From the NCBI GenBank assembly GCA_024998565.1, contig JACOEM010000005.1, forward strand, positions 62,001 through 126,000: 64,000 nt of DNA. The letters are read 5' to 3'. The DNA comes from Nitrospira sp. GTDB taxonomy: Bacteria; Nitrospirota; Nitrospiria; Nitrospirales; Nitrospiraceae. The notes beneath the pieces are model-generated. The model did not search any database. It was not told the origin of the DNA and saw only the letters and a list, made by a program, of their open reading frames with translations. Shown piece by piece: positions 33,655 through 43,065 of this stretch (within the stretch, counting starts at the first letter, position 1; the number at the start of each line of letters is the position of its first letter). The translations under genes and the position numbers were made by a program.

Positions 33655-36084
33655 ATGTTCGAACGGTTCACGGACAAGGGTCGCAAGATCATCATCCTGG
33701 CACGTGAAGAAGCCGAGCGCCATCAGAACGATTACCTGGGCACCGAGCACCTGGTGTTGGCCATCCTTCGCGAGACGGATGGGATTGCGCTGATGATCCT
33801 CAAGAAAATGGGGCTTTCCACCGAGCAGATTCGGCTTGAAATCGAGCGGAATCTCCCGGGCGGGGGCACAACGATGACCTTCGGGGAAATTCCTTTCAGC
33901 CCGCGGGTCAAGAAAGTCATCGAGTACGGGGTGGAAGAAGCCCGCTTACTCGGTCATAACCACATCGGCAGCGAACATCTGCTGCTGGGTCTCCTTCGGG
34001 AGGAAGAAGGCATCGGCGGAAAGATTCTCCGGAGTCTGGGCGCCAACCTCCTCACCGCCCGGCAACTCACTGTGACCTTCCTGCGTAAGTCTGCCCCGCG
34101 CGAGCGGGATCGCAAGAGCAACACACCGGCACTCGACGAGTTCGGGCGCGACCTGACCCAGCTGGCCCAAGAGGGGCAGTTGGACCCGGTTATCGGTCGC
34201 GCGGATGAAATCGAGCGCGTCCTGCAGATTCTCAGCCGCCGATCGAAAAACAATCCGGTGCTCATCGGCGAATCCGGCGTGGGAAAGACAGCCATCGTCG
34301 AAGGACTCGCACAGCGTATCATCGCGTCGGAAGTCCCGGACAATTTGCTGTCCCGTCGCGTTATCGCACTCGACCTGGGCTCGCTGGTGGCCGGCACGAA
34401 ATACCGCGGCCAGTTTGAAGAGCGACTCAAGGTCGTGATGAAGGAGATCGTGCAGGCCGGGAACATCATTATCTTCATCGACGAATTGCATACGTTGGTC
34501 GGGGCAGGGGCGGCAGAAGGCTCGATCGATGCCTCCAACATGCTCAAGCCGGCGTTGTCCCGCGGTGAGATTCAATGCATCGGCGCCACGACGCTCGACG
34601 AATACCGTAAACACATCGAGAAGGACGGCGCGCTCAAACGTCGCTTCCAACCCATTCACGTACAGCCGCCCAGCACGGATGAAACGGTGCGGATCATCCA
34701 GGGTTTGCGGGACCGGTACGAGGAACACCATGGGGTGGAAATTACGGAAGACGCTATCGTGGAGGCCGTTAAGTTAGCGGATCGTTATATTACCGACCGG
34801 TTCCTGCCGGACAAGGCGATCGATCTGATCGACGAAACCGGATCGCGGGCGAAGTTGCAGACCTACGCGCTGCCGACTGAACTCAAAGCGCTGGAGCAGG
34901 AGCTCAAGAAAATTTCTCGCGATAAAGAGCTGGCGATCTCAATGCAAAACTTCGAGGAAGCCGTCCGCCATCGCGAAGAAGAAGAGCGTCTGCGAAAGCT
35001 CCTCGATGAGTCCAAGCGGGAGTGGAAAAAGAATCAGGAGAAACACAAGCCGACCATCGGCAAGGAAGAGGTCGCCTATGTCGTGTCGAAGATGACCGGC
35101 ATTCCGCTCTTTAAGTTGGAAGAAGAAGAATCCAATAAACTGCTCCGCATGGAAGAATTCCTCCACAAGCGGGTCATCGGACAGAACGAGGCTATTTCGG
35201 CGGTGGCGCGTGCCATTCGTCGATCCAGAGCGGGTCTCAAGGAAGCGAAGAAACCCATCGGGTCCTTCATTTTCCTCGGCCCGACCGGTGTCGGAAAGAC
35301 GGAATTGGCGAGGACGCTGGCGGAGTTCCTCTTCAACAGCGAAGACGCGCTGATCCGGATCGATATGTCCGAGTATCAGGAAAAGTTTACGAGTTCGCGC
35401 CTCTTCGGAGCCCCTCCCGGATACGTCGGCTACGAGGAAGGCGGACAGCTCACTGAAAAGGTTCGACGCCGTCCCTATTCGGTCGTGTTGTTCGACGAAA
35501 TCGAGAAAGCGCATCCGGATGTGTTCAACGTCCTGCTGCAGGTGCTCGACGACGGTGTTCTCACGGACAGCCTGGGCCGAAAAGTCGACTTCAAGAACAC
35601 GGTCGTGATCATGACCTCGAACATCGGCACGAAGATGATCCAAAAAGGCGTGTCGCTCGGATTCCAGAATGATGAAAAGGGCGGACAGGCCTTGCGTCGT
35701 AAGGAAGACGTGATGGGAGAACTCAAGCGTTCGTTCAGTCCGGAGTTCTTGAACCGGATCGACGAAATCGTGATCTTCCATTCCCTGGAGAAGGAACACT
35801 TGATCCACATCCTGGATATCCTGCTGCACGAGCTGAATCTCCGCCTGATCGACAAGAGCGTCAGCATCGAGGTGGACGACGAAGTGAAGCAGTGGCTCAT
35901 CAAGGAAGGATACGAACCGCTCTACGGTGCGCGCCCGATGCGTCGTATCATCCAACGAGCCATCGGCGATCCCCTGTCTGAAGAACTCATCAAGGGTCGC
36001 TTCAAGGAGAACAGGAAGATCAAAGTCGTACTGCGCGACGGCGCGCCGGCCTTCATCGAGCAAGAAGCGATGGCAGGCGTCTAG
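33655..36084 (+). CDS. clpC: ATP-dependent Clp protease ATP-binding subunit ClpC
   Basis: 809 residues. Two Clp-N repeats (about 1-145), AAA+ module 1 with GESGVGKTA (near 205) and Walker B IIIFIDELH, a short middle domain with a UVR-like helix pair (NFEEAVRHREEEERLRKLL, near 430), AAA+ module 2 with GPTGVGKTE (near 542) and VVLFDEIEKAHPD, and a Clp C-terminal domain. A hydrophobic-Gly-Phe loop (SLGFQ) near 668 fits ClpP docking. ClpC unfolds substrates for ClpP. AAGGAGG stands before the ATG. No mcsA/mcsB/ctsR genes are next to it. Confidence 0.96.
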   Translation: MFERFTDKGRKIIILAREEAERHQNDYLGTEHLVLAILRETDGIALMILKKMGLSTEQIRLEIERNLPGGGTTMTFGEIPFSPRVKKVIEYGVEEARLLGHNHIGSEHLLLGLLREEEGIGGKILRSLGANLLTARQLTVTFLRKSAPRERDRKSNTPALDEFGRDLTQLAQEGQLDPVIGRADEIERVLQILSRRSKNNPVLIGESGVGKTAIVEGLAQRIIASEVPDNLLSRRVIALDLGSLVAGTKYRGQFEERLKVVMKEIVQAGNIIIFIDELHTLVGAGAAEGSIDASNMLKPALSRGEIQCIGATTLDEYRKHIEKDGALKRRFQPIHVQPPSTDETVRIIQGLRDRYEEHHGVEITEDAIVEAVKLADRYITDRFLPDKAIDLIDETGSRAKLQTYALPTELKALEQELKKISRDKELAISMQNFEEAVRHREEEERLRKLLDESKREWKKNQEKHKPTIGKEEVAYVVSKMTGIPLFKLEEEESNKLLRMEEFLHKRVIGQNEAISAVARAIRRSRAGLKEAKKPIGSFIFLGPTGVGKTELARTLAEFLFNSEDALIRIDMSEYQEKFTSSRLFGAPPGYVGYEEGGQLTEKVRRRPYSVVLFDEIEKAHPDVFNVLLQVLDDGVLTDSLGRKVDFKNTVVIMTSNIGTKMIQKGVSLGFQNDEKGGQALRRKEDVMGELKRSFSPEFLNRIDEIVIFHSLEKEHLIHILDILLHELNLRLIDKSVSIEVDDEVKQWLIKEGYEPLYGARPMRRIIQRAIGDPLSEELIKGRFKENRKIKVVLRDGAPAFIEQEAMAGV

Positions 36085-36144
36085 CGCGAGCGGAGAACGT
36101 GACGAGAGGATCGACTCTTCGTTGAGATCCTAGAGACCACCCGG

Positions 36145-36179
36145 CAACCCCCGCGGTCCGCAACCGGATCCGGGGGTTG
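36145..36179 (+). terminator. Terminator hairpin downstream of clpC
   Basis: CAACCCCCG (36145-36153) pairs with CGGGGGTTG (36171-36179), with additional pairing inside the loop, followed by TCCCATTTT. It starts 60 nt after the stop. Confidence 0.65.
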
Positions 36180-36332
36180 TCCCATTTTACGGCAGGATCA
36201 GTTGTTGACCAAATTTCCTTACGAGCAGCACCCGTCACAGTGCGCGTCCACTGCGCCTGATCTCGCCCCGTGGAATGGCGCGCCCATGCATAACCAGGTT
36301 CACACGCCGTCACCCTGTCGGCGGTTTTCCCG

Positions 36333-37391
36333 ATGAAGCCTCCTGCATCCACGACGATTCTCGGCATTGAAACGTCCTGCGACGAGACTGCCGCAGCGGT
36401 GCTCGACGGTGAAGGGCATGTCCTGGCCAACGTGATTTCTTCCCAGCAAACCGTCCATGAACGGTTCGGCGGGGTGGTGCCTGAATTAGCCTCGCGTGCT
36501 CATATTCAGAATGTGGATCACGTCACACGTCGGGCTCTGGACGCAGCGGGCCTCACCTGGCAGGATCTCGGCGCCATCGCCGTCACCCAAGGTCCAGGCC
36601 TGGCCGGCGCCCTGCTGGTGGGGATCAGTTATGCCAAGTCCTTAGCCTACGCGCTGGGCATTCCACTGGTCGGCGTGAGTCACCTCGAAGGCCACATCGC
36701 TTCAGCCTGGATCGACCGCCCGTCATTCCCCAGGACCTGCGTAGTCTTGATCGCCTCGGGCGGGCACACGCATCTCTTCCACGCAAAGGACGATGGCGGC
36801 TTCCACTTGATGGGACGAACGATCGACGATGCAGCAGGCGAAGCATTCGATAAGGGGGCGCAAATGCTCGGGCTCGGATACCCGGGTGGACCGCTCATCG
36901 ACGCGGCGGCCAGAAAGGGCAGTCCGACGGCCGTGCGATTTCCCCGATCGCGCGTGAGAACCGGCCAACTGGATTTCAGCTTCAGCGGTCTCAAAACGTC
37001 CTTGCTCTATCATCTCCAGCGCATGGATCAGCAAGCCATCACCCGACAACAGGCCGACCTGGCCGCCGGGTACCAGGAAGCGATCGTGGACGTATTGGTC
37101 CGCCAGACTTTCGCGGCCGTACGACAGGCAGGGGTCTCAGCCCTCGCCGTCGTCGGCGGCGTCTCAGCGAATTCCAGGCTGCGAGCACGATTGGCGGAGA
37201 GGGCAGGCGAGGAGGGGATTGAATTGGGCCTCCCGGCACTCTCATACTGCACAGACAATGCGGCCATGATTGCGGCGGCAGGGCAGCGGGCACTGGAGCA
37301 GGGCAGGCTGGCATCATTCGAGTGCGAGGCGATGCCGAACTATGCGTTGCCGGCAGCGGCGGGCGGCGCAACGATGCGTCGTAAATCCTAA
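36333..37391 (+). CDS. tsaD: tRNA N6-adenosine threonylcarbamoyltransferase TsaD
   Basis: 352 residues of the Kae1/TsaD family: GIETSCDETAAAVLD (1-30), the metal-binding HLEGHIASAW (near 112-120), IASGGHTHL, the glycine-rich GEAFDKGAQMLGL, and SALAVVGGVSANSRLR with the C-terminal CTDNAAMIA. With TsaB/E/C it makes t6A37 in ANN-decoding tRNAs. The ATG has only a weak ribosome-binding site. The stop is followed after 25 nt by hflX, so tsaD-hflX-nth-yicC-gmk-rpoZ-coaBC may form one long unit. Confidence 0.96.
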   Translation: MKPPASTTILGIETSCDETAAAVLDGEGHVLANVISSQQTVHERFGGVVPELASRAHIQNVDHVTRRALDAAGLTWQDLGAIAVTQGPGLAGALLVGISYAKSLAYALGIPLVGVSHLEGHIASAWIDRPSFPRTCVVLIASGGHTHLFHAKDDGGFHLMGRTIDDAAGEAFDKGAQMLGLGYPGGPLIDAAARKGSPTAVRFPRSRVRTGQLDFSFSGLKTSLLYHLQRMDQQAITRQQADLAAGYQEAIVDVLVRQTFAAVRQAGVSALAVVGGVSANSRLRARLAERAGEEGIELGLPALSYCTDNAAMIAAAGQRALEQGRLASFECEAMPNYALPAAAGGATMRRKS

Positions 37392-37416
37392 CCTTCGAGT
37401 ATCAAGGAGCACCACC

Positions 37417-39111
37417 ATCCCTACCATTCACGGTCACGTCACCGGCCTCAAAGCCAGTCACCTCGCGGCATTGGAGCGACTCTATCGACGACGTGTGCCG
37501 CCCTCACTCGTTCTCACGGCCGAGCTCGCGCGCACGACCAGTCAGTTGACGCGGGAGATTCGACGTCCCATCGGCCTCCTGATCACTCGCCGCGGTGTCA
37601 TCGAACAGGTACTCGTGGGAGCCGGTTGCGCGCCGACCTTTGAATCGCTGGCGAAGTTCAGAGTCGGATCGCATGCCCTCCGCGGTCTCCGGTTGATTCG
37701 CACACATCTCCACGATGACCCGTTGAGCCAGGACGATTTGACCCATCTGGCGCTCCTGAGATTGGACCTGATCGGAGTCCTGGGAGTAGACGAAACGGGC
37801 GAACCCAGCCGGCTGCATCTGGCGCATCTTCTCCCACCCAATCAGCAGGGAGAAGTCTGCCGACTCCTGAAGCCGGTTCCGTTCCATGATCTCGAACTTC
37901 AACTGGACATCTTCCTCCATGGGCTCGATAGCGATTTGCAGCGAGCGGACAGCACCCATGACGTCGCCGGAGGGAGCGAATCCGCCATTCTGGTCAGCGC
38001 GGCTCCCAGGAGTCACGCCGAGCAGCAAGAGCATTTGGAAGAACTGAATGAACTGGCCGAATCCGCCGGGGTCCGCGTGCTGGATCGCATCGCCCAGCGC
38101 ACCCACGAAGGCTTCGAGCGATACTTGCTCGGAAAAGGCAAACTGAAAGAGGTGGTGATGCGCGCGCTCCAGAAGGGAGCCGACCTCGTGATCTTCGACC
38201 AGGATCTCGCCCCGGCGCAAGCCCGCGCCATTTCCGAGGTGACGGATCTCAAAGTGATCGATCGCACGCAACTCATTCTGGATATTTTCGCCCGGCGTGC
38301 CCATACCCGCGAAGGCAAAGTTCAAGTGGAGCTGGCGCAGCTTCGGTATCTCCTGCCGCGACTGTCCGGACATGGTACCTCGTTGTCGCGACTTGGAGGC
38401 GGAATCGGTTCTCGCGGCCCCGGTGAAACCAAGCTGGAAACCGATCGCCGCCGCATCCGCGATCGCATCGCGCACTTGGAGCGGGAAATCGATGACGTGG
38501 CCCGCCATCAAGATCAACGCCGATCCCGACGTGTGCGCCAGGGGCTTCCGATCCTGTCCATCGTCGGCTACACCAATGCAGGCAAATCGACGCTGCTCAA
38601 CTCCCTGACCCAGAGTCAGATCCCGGCCCAGGATCGGCTCTTTGAAACCCTCGACACGACAAGCCGCCGCCTTCGTTTTCCTCATGACCGCGAAGTCATC
38701 GTGACTGATACGGTAGGGTTCATCCGGGATCTCCCCAAAGATCTGGTGGGGGCCTTCCGCACCACGCTGGACGAATTGCGGGATGCCGACCTGCTCCTGC
38801 ATGTGGTCGATGCGTCGGCCCCCAACGTCGATCAACAAATCACCGCCGTCGAAACCGTCCTGCAATCGCTCAACTTGGATATAATTCCCCGCGTGATGGT
38901 CCTGAACAAGTGTGACCGCCTCTCGGCACACGAAGCCGGCGTCCTCTGCGAGCGGTATCACGCGATCGGAATCTCGGCGCCGAACCGTGAGACGCTGCGT
39001 CCGTTGATCGCGCACCTCGAAACCCTCTTGCCCGCCGTCCCGACATTCCCGGGACAGGAGGAAGATCTCGACCAGCCACCCCAGGACCTGGCGCTTGCAT
39101 CTCACTCCTGA
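37417..39111 (+). CDS. hflX: GTPase HflX, apparent non-canonical ATC start
   Basis: 564 residues from the proposed start. The N-terminal HflX domain has GKGKLKEVVMRALQKGADLVIFDQDL and the Gly-rich RLGGGIGSRGPGETKLE. The GTPase domain has G1 GYTNAGKST, G3 DTVGF and G4 NKCD. HflX binds 50S subunits and rescues stalled ribosomes. There are about 170 extra residues ahead of the usual HflX domain, which is a known longer form. AAGGAG lies seven bases before ATC 37417, and no ATG/GTG/TTG is in frame between the tsaD stop and TTG 37471. The longer open frame from 37270 would overlap tsaD by 120 bases. Confidence 0.88.
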   Translation: MPTIHGHVTGLKASHLAALERLYRRRVPPSLVLTAELARTTSQLTREIRRPIGLLITRRGVIEQVLVGAGCAPTFESLAKFRVGSHALRGLRLIRTHLHDDPLSQDDLTHLALLRLDLIGVLGVDETGEPSRLHLAHLLPPNQQGEVCRLLKPVPFHDLELQLDIFLHGLDSDLQRADSTHDVAGGSESAILVSAAPRSHAEQQEHLEELNELAESAGVRVLDRIAQRTHEGFERYLLGKGKLKEVVMRALQKGADLVIFDQDLAPAQARAISEVTDLKVIDRTQLILDIFARRAHTREGKVQVELAQLRYLLPRLSGHGTSLSRLGGGIGSRGPGETKLETDRRRIRDRIAHLEREIDDVARHQDQRRSRRVRQGLPILSIVGYTNAGKSTLLNSLTQSQIPAQDRLFETLDTTSRRLRFPHDREVIVTDTVGFIRDLPKDLVGAFRTTLDELRDADLLLHVVDASAPNVDQQITAVETVLQSLNLDIIPRVMVLNKCDRLSAHEAGVLCERYHAIGISAPNRETLRPLIAHLETLLPAVPTFPGQEEDLDQPPQDLALASHS

Positions 39112-39144
39112 CCTCTGCACAATTGGCCGCCACTACACCGCATC

Positions 39145-39816
39145 ATGAAAGTCGCCACAACAGATCAACCGGCCGGCGTCACGGCCAAACGCCGCCTCGC
39201 ACGGATGTTGACCGCATTACGCGCGACCTCACCGGCCATGAAAGTCGAACTCGACCATCGCACGCCCTGGGAGTTGCTGGTCGCCACGATCCTGTCGGCT
39301 CAATGCACCGATCAGCGAGTGAATCAGGTCACCCCGAATCTCTTCCGACGCTATCAGCAACCTCACGAGTACGCTTCGGCCGACCCCGCGGAATTGGAAG
39401 CCCTCATCCGGCCGACCGGGTTTTTCAAAACGAAAGCCAGGAACCTCATCCACTGTGCGAAGACCGTGGTCGAGCAGTTCCACGGAGAGGTTCCCGATAC
39501 GATGGACGCACTCACCACGCTACCGGGAGTAGGGCGAAAGACCGCGAATGTTCTCCTGGGCAACGCATTCGAGAAGCCGGCCATCGTGGTCGATACGCAT
39601 GTGAAACGAGTCGCCTGGCGGCTCGACCTGACCCGCCATACGGATCCCGAAAAGATTGAAATGGATCTGCAACGCTTACTGCCGGCAGACCAGTGGACGG
39701 AAGGATCGCAACGGCTCCTGCTGCATGGCCGCTACATCTGCCTGGCACGCACACCGAAATGTCGGCACTGTCCGATCTATGCCGATTGCCATTGGAAGGG
39801 GAAAGTCGCACGATGA
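39145..39816 (+). CDS. nth: Endonuclease III (DNA glycosylase/AP lyase)
   Basis: 223 residues. The helix-hairpin-helix LPGVGRKTANVLL carries the catalytic Lys, IVVDTHVKR carries the catalytic Asp, and the C-terminal cluster CLARTPKCRHCPIYADC has the C-x6-C-x2-C-x5-C spacing of the [4Fe-4S] site. It removes oxidised pyrimidines from DNA. The length matches the family with a short N-terminal extension. Its TGA overlaps the ATG of yicC (ATGA). Confidence 0.96.
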   Translation: MKVATTDQPAGVTAKRRLARMLTALRATSPAMKVELDHRTPWELLVATILSAQCTDQRVNQVTPNLFRRYQQPHEYASADPAELEALIRPTGFFKTKARNLIHCAKTVVEQFHGEVPDTMDALTTLPGVGRKTANVLLGNAFEKPAIVVDTHVKRVAWRLDLTRHTDPEKIEMDLQRLLPADQWTEGSQRLLLHGRYICLARTPKCRHCPIYADCHWKGKVAR

Positions 39817-40691
39817 TTCGAAGCATGACGGGATATGGAAAAAAGGACGGCACGTCACAGAAAGCCGGGGTCACCGTGGAGATCCGTTCGGTCAATCACC
39901 GCTTTCTCGAAGTCGCAGTCAGGCTGCCCCGCTCGTTGGCGCAGCTGGAGGACCAGGTTCGAAAAACCGTCCAGCAACGCTGCCTCCGCGGACGAGTCGA
40001 CGTGTCGGTTTCGATCCATTCCGCAGGCGGCAGCCTGAAGACCGTGCAGATCGATCAGGCATTAGCCAAGCAGTATCATGCGGCCCTCAAGAAGCTGCAG
40101 AAAACGCTGGGGCTGCGCGGAGCGGTGGATGTCTCCACGCTGGCAGGATTCCGGGACATCCTGTCCGTTTCCGATGAGCCGGTCGATGCCGGGCAACTGA
40201 CGAAAACCGTGCTGCGGGTACTGGGTGGGGCGTTGACAGACCTTGAGAAGATGCGCCGACGGGAAGGGGAGGCGCTCGCCAAAGACCTGGTTCTCCATCT
40301 GGATGCAATCCGGGAGGCCAAGTCCACCGTGGCGGAAAAGGCTCCGGTACTGGCCAAGCATGCATTTGAGCGCATGAAAGGCCGCATTGAGTCCCTGTTG
40401 CAGGCCGAATTGCCGGATCCGGCCCGGCTCCAACAGGAACTGGCGGTGTTTGCCGACCGTTCGGACATCTCAGAAGAATTGGTCAGACTTGAGTCACATA
40501 TGCTACAGTTCGACCAGCACCTCCACAGTAAGGAATCGGTGGGGAAGACTTTGGAGTTCCTCCTCCAGGAAATGGGGCGGGAAGTGAACACTATCGGCTC
40601 AAAAGCCAACGATGCCGACATCGCCGCGTTGGTGGTCCGGATGAAAGCCGAACTGGAAAAATTGCGCGAACAAGTTCAGAATGTCGAATAG
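39813..40691 (+). CDS. YicC/YloC-family endoribonuclease
   Basis: 292 residues starting MIRSMTGYGK, the hallmark N-terminus of the family, and ending with the conserved EVNTIGSKANDADIAALVVRMKAELEKLREQVQNVE. The central YicC_N domain and the C-terminal DUF1732 are both present. E. coli YicC is an endoribonuclease acting on some small RNAs. The start overlaps the nth stop by four bases. The gene precedes gmk and rpoZ, the usual order in many bacteria. Confidence 0.95.
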   Translation: MIRSMTGYGKKDGTSQKAGVTVEIRSVNHRFLEVAVRLPRSLAQLEDQVRKTVQQRCLRGRVDVSVSIHSAGGSLKTVQIDQALAKQYHAALKKLQKTLGLRGAVDVSTLAGFRDILSVSDEPVDAGQLTKTVLRVLGGALTDLEKMRRREGEALAKDLVLHLDAIREAKSTVAEKAPVLAKHAFERMKGRIESLLQAELPDPARLQQELAVFADRSDISEELVRLESHMLQFDQHLHSKESVGKTLEFLLQEMGREVNTIGSKANDADIAALVVRMKAELEKLREQVQNVE

Positions 40692-40721
40692 TGTCGGCCC
40701 TGTGCCGCCATCGAACACCCT

Positions 40722-41438
40722 ATGAGTACCGCGCCCGTTTCATCCAACGACAAACCACCTCAAGTACGGCGGGGTATTTTGTTTATCATTTCGGCTCCAT
40801 CGGGGAGCGGGAAGACGACGTTGTGCAAACAGATCACGGCCAATGTTCCAGGATTGTGGCATTCGATCTCGTACACCACGCGCAAACCGCGCCCGGGCGA
40901 GGTGGACGGACAGGATTACTATTTTCTCGATGAGCCGGCCTTCCGCCAGATGATCGATCGGAATGAATTCGTCGAATGGGCGCATGTCTATGGCAATTTG
41001 TACGGCACGCCGCGCAAGATGCTGACCGAGAAAATGGAACAGGGTATCGACGTGCTGCTCGAAATCGATGTGCAGGGCGCGCGCTCGGTGAAAAAAAAGT
41101 TTGAAGACGGCGTGTACATTTTCATTCTGCCGCCCTCGTTCGACACCCTGCGGACGAGACTTCAGAATAGAGCGGGGGACTCGCCGGACGAAATTCAACG
41201 CCGCCTGCAGAAAGCCAAGGAAGAGGTCTGGAGCTACCGGGAGTACTACTACATCGTCCGGAACGACGACCTGAAGCAATCGTTGAAAGAGCTCGAGAGC
41301 ATTTTCCTGGCGGAACGGATCAAAACCAAACGCCTGAACATGACGTGGTTGGAAGAAAAATTTATTCTCGACAAAGAGGGCAAGCAGGGGAATTCCTCCT
41401 CGGCCCCCGCATCAAAGGAGCACTTGCATCATGGGTGA
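40722..41438 (+). CDS. gmk: Guanylate kinase
   Basis: 238 residues. P-loop SAPSGSGKTT (about 23-32), the GMP-binding segment HSISYTTRKPRPGEVDGQDY, and LEIDVQGARSVKKKF follow the family order. It converts GMP to GDP with ATP. The C-terminal about 30 residues after the lid/LID-proximal helices are an extra tail. The last codons overlap the rpoZ start by eight bases. Confidence 0.95.
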   Translation: MSTAPVSSNDKPPQVRRGILFIISAPSGSGKTTLCKQITANVPGLWHSISYTTRKPRPGEVDGQDYYFLDEPAFRQMIDRNEFVEWAHVYGNLYGTPRKMLTEKMEQGIDVLLEIDVQGARSVKKKFEDGVYIFILPPSFDTLRTRLQNRAGDSPDEIQRRLQKAKEEVWSYREYYYIVRNDDLKQSLKELESIFLAERIKTKRLNMTWLEEKFILDKEGKQGNSSSAPASKEHLHHG

Positions 41439-41793
41439 AATGTTAAGTTTGTTACCGGAATACGCCACCGGGGAGTTTGATTCACGCCACCGGCTGGTGA
41501 TCGTCGCCGCGCAGCGGGCGAAACAACTCGTGCAGGGCGCGCGCATGGCGGCGGCATCGAAGTACACGAAAGAAACGAGCATCGCACTCGACGAAGTCCT
41601 TCGGCACAAGGTCAAATTCCTGATCGGACAGGAAGCCCGCGAGGCCATCAAAGAATCCAAGCGGGTCAAGGAAGGGGAGACGGAGCGCCTGGCCATGATG
41701 ACCGGAGAAGACGCCAAGGAAATCAAGAAGGAATTGAGCGTCTACGTCGACGACACCGTCAAGCCCGCCCCTGCGCCGGAGGGCGAGGAGTAG
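41431..41793 (+). CDS. rpoZ: RNA polymerase omega subunit
   Basis: 120 residues. DSRHRLVIVAAQRAKQLVQGA is the conserved omega signature, followed by TSIALDEVLRHKVKF. The charged C-terminal half is longer than in E. coli (91 residues). Omega helps assemble core RNA polymerase and is part of a ppGpp site in some bacteria. AAGGAG precedes the ATG inside gmk. Position after gmk supports the call. Confidence 0.92.
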   Translation: MGEMLSLLPEYATGEFDSRHRLVIVAAQRAKQLVQGARMAAASKYTKETSIALDEVLRHKVKFLIGQEAREAIKESKRVKEGETERLAMMTGEDAKEIKKELSVYVDDTVKPAPAPEGEE

Positions 41794-41802
41794 CCCCGCT
41801 TC

Positions 41803-43062
41803 GTGCAGACCACCGGCCCCTTACTCACCGGTGTCCGCCTTGTACTCGCCGTCACGGGGAGTATTGCCGCTTATAAGGCCGTCGGGCTCTTGCGCATGCT
41901 CCGTCGCGAAGGCGCAACGGTGAACGTCGTCATGACGGCAGGAGCCTGCCGCTTCGTGACTCCGCTGACCTTCGAGGTGTTGTCCGGTTCCCACGTGGCA
42001 ACCGACCTCTTCGAAGCCCACCAGGAAATGCTGCACCTCTCCTTGCCGGAGCAGGCGCAGGCTATCCTGATTGCCCCGGCTACAGCCAATTGTCTGGCCA
42101 AAGCCGCGCTCGGGCTTGCCGACGATCTCCTCTCGACCATGCTCCTCACTACACAATGTCCCGTGATTTTCGCGCCGGCCATGGACGGGGATATGTGGCA
42201 ACACCCGACCGTCGTGGAGCACGTGGCCACGCTGCGAACACGCGGCGCAGTCATCGTCGAACCAGAAGAGGGCCCGCTGGCCTCAGGCCGTTCAGGGCAG
42301 GGACGGCTGGCCGATGAAGCACGAATCCTTTCGGCACTCCAGGCCGCGCTCCACCCGCGTCGGGATTGGTCCGGTCGCCGTCTGCTCATTTCCGCCGGCC
42401 CTACGCAGGAAGCCATCGACCCCGTGCGGTTCATTTCCAACCGGTCCTCCGGAAAGATGGGATATGCGCTCGCCCAAGCCGCGCAGGCACGCGGCTCGGA
42501 GGTCCTACTGGTCTCAGGCCCCACGGCCCTGACCCCGCCGGCCGGCGTGGAGTTATGTCCAGTGACAACGGCTGAGGAGATGCGCAAGGCTGTCATCAGC
42601 CGGTTTTCCTGGAGCGATACCGTCATCATGGCGGCCGCCGTGGCGGACTTTCGCCCGACACAACCCGCTGCACAGAAACTCAAAAAGCGACGGAGTCCCG
42701 TCACCAGCCTGGAGTTGTCGCCGACCGACGATATTCTCAGGGAATTGGGCGAGCGCCGGACGACACAGGTGCTCGTGGGGTTTGCGGCGGAAACTGAGGA
42801 TCTGCTTGCCCATGCGCGGGAAAAGCTGCAAGCTAAGGGCGTCGACCTGCTGGTCGCCAATGACGTGACGGCAGCAGGATCGGGCTTCGGGTCGGACACG
42901 AATCGCGTGTTCATCCTGGATCGTGACGGCCGCGCGGAGGAACTCCCCCTGTTGCCCAAGCGTGAGGTCGCAGACCGTATTTTGGACCGGGTCCTGACCC
43001 TACCGACCGGCCGAAGGTCGACGAAGCCAGCCGCAGGAACAGGGACCCATCGCAAGGAGTAG
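41803..43062 (+). CDS. coaBC: Bifunctional phosphopantothenoylcysteine decarboxylase/phosphopantothenate-cysteine ligase
   Basis: 419 residues. The CoaC flavoprotein half (about 1-185) has VTGSIAAYKAV, APATANCLAKAALGLADDLL and the catalytic-type PAMDGDMW region. The CoaB half (about 190-400) has ISAGPTQEAIDPVRFISNRSSGKMG, MAAAVADFRP and VGFAAETED. Together they perform two successive steps of coenzyme A synthesis. A GTG start lies nine bases after rpoZ and the gene ends three nt before the next, consistent with an operon. Confidence 0.95.
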   Translation: MQTTGPLLTGVRLVLAVTGSIAAYKAVGLLRMLRREGATVNVVMTAGACRFVTPLTFEVLSGSHVATDLFEAHQEMLHLSLPEQAQAILIAPATANCLAKAALGLADDLLSTMLLTTQCPVIFAPAMDGDMWQHPTVVEHVATLRTRGAVIVEPEEGPLASGRSGQGRLADEARILSALQAALHPRRDWSGRRLLISAGPTQEAIDPVRFISNRSSGKMGYALAQAAQARGSEVLLVSGPTALTPPAGVELCPVTTAEEMRKAVISRFSWSDTVIMAAAVADFRPTQPAAQKLKKRRSPVTSLELSPTDDILRELGERRTTQVLVGFAAETEDLLAHAREKLQAKGVDLLVANDVTAAGSGFGSDTNRVFILDRDGRAEELPLLPKREVADRILDRVLTLPTGRRSTKPAAGTGTHRKE

Positions 43063-43065
43063 GGC

